A stretch of DNA of 7,257 nucleotides from an uncultured Granulosicoccaceae bacterium. GTDB taxonomy: Bacteria; Pseudomonadota; Gammaproteobacteria; Granulosicoccales; Granulosicoccaceae. Of this stretch, positions 6,370 through 7,257 are shown piece by piece. Position 1 is the first letter of the stretch; each line of letters opens with the position of its first letter. The stretch covers positions 1 through 7,257 of the forward strand of contig CALFBL010000261.1 of assembly GCA_937951695.1 (NCBI GenBank). Reading direction: 5' to 3'. Below the pieces are notes generated by a model that ran no database searches, was not told where the DNA came from, and was given only the letters and a program-made list of their open reading frames with translations. The position numbers were made by a program, and so were the translations under genes.

Positions 6370-7257
6370 CTAGACAAAGCGATTGACCAGGTTTTCCAAC
6401 ACTTCCTGCTGGCCTGATTTCGGCTGTGGATTGATACCGCCAGATTCCACCTTATTGGCAATAGTAGCAAGATCACTGTCGAGCAGTGACATGGCGTCTT
6501 TTGCGTCCCATCCAGCGTAGCGTTCAGCGCGCTTTGCCTCCAGCGTGCCGTCTTCTAACATGGCCGCGGCAGCCTTGAACCCACGCGCGCAGATATCCAT
6601 GGCGCCGGCATGAGCTGCGATTAAATCGACTGGGTCGATCGATTGTCGACGTAATTTAGCATCGAAGTTAGTGCCGCCTGTGGTGAAACCACCGGCGCGC
6701 AACACCTCGTAATAAGCGAGGGCGACTTCGGGAACGTTGTTGGGGAATTGATCGGTATCCCAGCCCGATTGGTAATCGTTTCGGTTCATGTCAATTGAAC
6801 CGAGAATGCCCAGCGACGAGGCCAAGGCCAACTCGTGTTCGAATGAATGACCGGCTAGAATCGCATGACCTTGTTCGATATTCATCTTCACCTCCCCTTC
6901 GAGGCCAAAGTCTTTCAGGAAGCCATACACCGTGGCAACGTCATAGTCGTATTGATGTTTGGATGGCTCTTGCGGTTTCGGTTCGACCAAGATGGCGCCG
7001 GCGAAACCGATCTTGTGTTTATATTCCACGACCATTTGCAGAAAGCGCCCCGCTTGAGCCCGCTCGCGTTTAAGGTCAGTGTTTAACAGGGTTTCATAAC
7101 CTTCGCGGCCGCCCCACAATACGTAGTTTTGCCCTCCCAGTTTGTGGGTAGCGTCGAGACATGCCTTGACCGTCGCGGCAGACCAGGCAAATACGTCCGG
7201 ATCGGGGTTGGTGGCAGCGCCGGACATAAATCTTTGATGTGTGAACAGGTTCGCCGT
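6370..7257 (-). CDS. xylA: Xylose isomerase (partial, N-terminus outside window)
   Basis: The enzyme interconverts D-xylose and D-xylulose in the cytoplasm using two divalent metal ions. The frame stays open to the window edge. The ten codons before the internal ATG at 7227 encode TANLFTHQRF, which matches the conserved xylose isomerase segment ahead of SGAATNPDPDVF, so that ATG is not the real start. The 295 visible residues correspond to about E. coli residue 141 to the C-terminus. Metal and catalytic residues present, in fragment numbering, are Glu92 and Lys94 (VEPKPQ), Glu128 and His131 (NIEQGH), Asp156 (SIDMNR), Asp167 and Asp169 (WDTDQ) and Asp199 (NFDAK). These equal E. coli Glu232, Lys234, Glu268, His271, Asp296, Asp307, Asp309 and Asp339 with a constant offset of 140. 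The catalytic His101/Asp104 region lies beyond the window. The stop is TAG, and the gene is probably the first visible member of a sugar operon. Confidence 0.97.
   Translation of the reverse strand, partial: TANLFTHQRFMSGAATNPDPDVFAWSAATVKACLDATHKLGGQNYVLWGGREGYETLLNTDLKRERAQAGRFLQMVVEYKHKIGFAGAILVEPKPQEPSKHQYDYDVATVYGFLKDFGLEGEVKMNIEQGHAILAGHSFEHELALASSLGILGSIDMNRNDYQSGWDTDQFPNNVPEVALAYYEVLRAGGFTTGGTNFDAKLRRQSIDPVDLIAAHAGAMDICARGFKAAAAMLEDGTLEAKRAERYAGWDAKDAMSLLDSDLATIANKVESGGINPQPKSGQQEVLENLVNRFV

Noticed and set aside
7225..7227. ATG as the start of xylA
   Set aside because: The codons upstream (TANLFTHQRF) continue the conserved xylose isomerase sequence to the window edge, so this is an internal methionine.

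Overview
The window looks like a chromosomal segment of a gammaproteobacterium of moderate GC content, probably an environmental or marine carbohydrate user. The basis is the E. coli-type ilvY/ilvC divergon (a LysR regulator facing a long, class II ketol-acid reductoisomerase), a ModF-type tandem ATPase, and a proteobacterial xylA of the E. coli type. The genus assignment is inference; the family assignments come from recalled protein motifs, not from a search.

Layout. Positions 1-126 hold the probable tail of an upstream + strand gene and a strong intrinsic terminator. ilvY (127-1014, minus) is transcribed away from ilvC (1145-2620, plus). The 130 bp between them carry two overlapping inverted repeats, a good -10 box for ilvY and a ribosome binding site for ilvC. 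ilvC overlaps by one base (TGATG) with a gene for a tandem ABC ATPase resembling ModF (2620-4044). A 44 bp convergent gap follows, and then a minus-strand sugar gene group. In its transcription order this is xylA (7257-6370, N-terminus outside the window), a TIM-barrel sugar isomerase/epimerase (6289-5234) and a Gfo/Idh/MocA dehydrogenase (5234-4089). The last two also overlap by one base (TGATG).

How the genes work together. IlvY most likely senses acetolactate-type intermediates and activates ilvC for branched-chain amino acid synthesis, while limiting its own expression from the shared control region. The ModF-like ATPase is probably translated from the ilvC message, although its role in that context is unknown. 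The minus-strand group suggests sugar catabolism: xylose isomerase makes xylulose, and the coupled epimerase/dehydrogenase pair probably acts on a related sugar, sugar acid, cyclitol or glycoside.

No mobile element, CRISPR array, tRNA or rRNA was seen, and no gene-free stretch exceeds 300 bases. Most of the window is ordinary metabolism. The least conventional points are the ilvC-modF-like coupling and the unassigned substrate of the epimerase/dehydrogenase pair.
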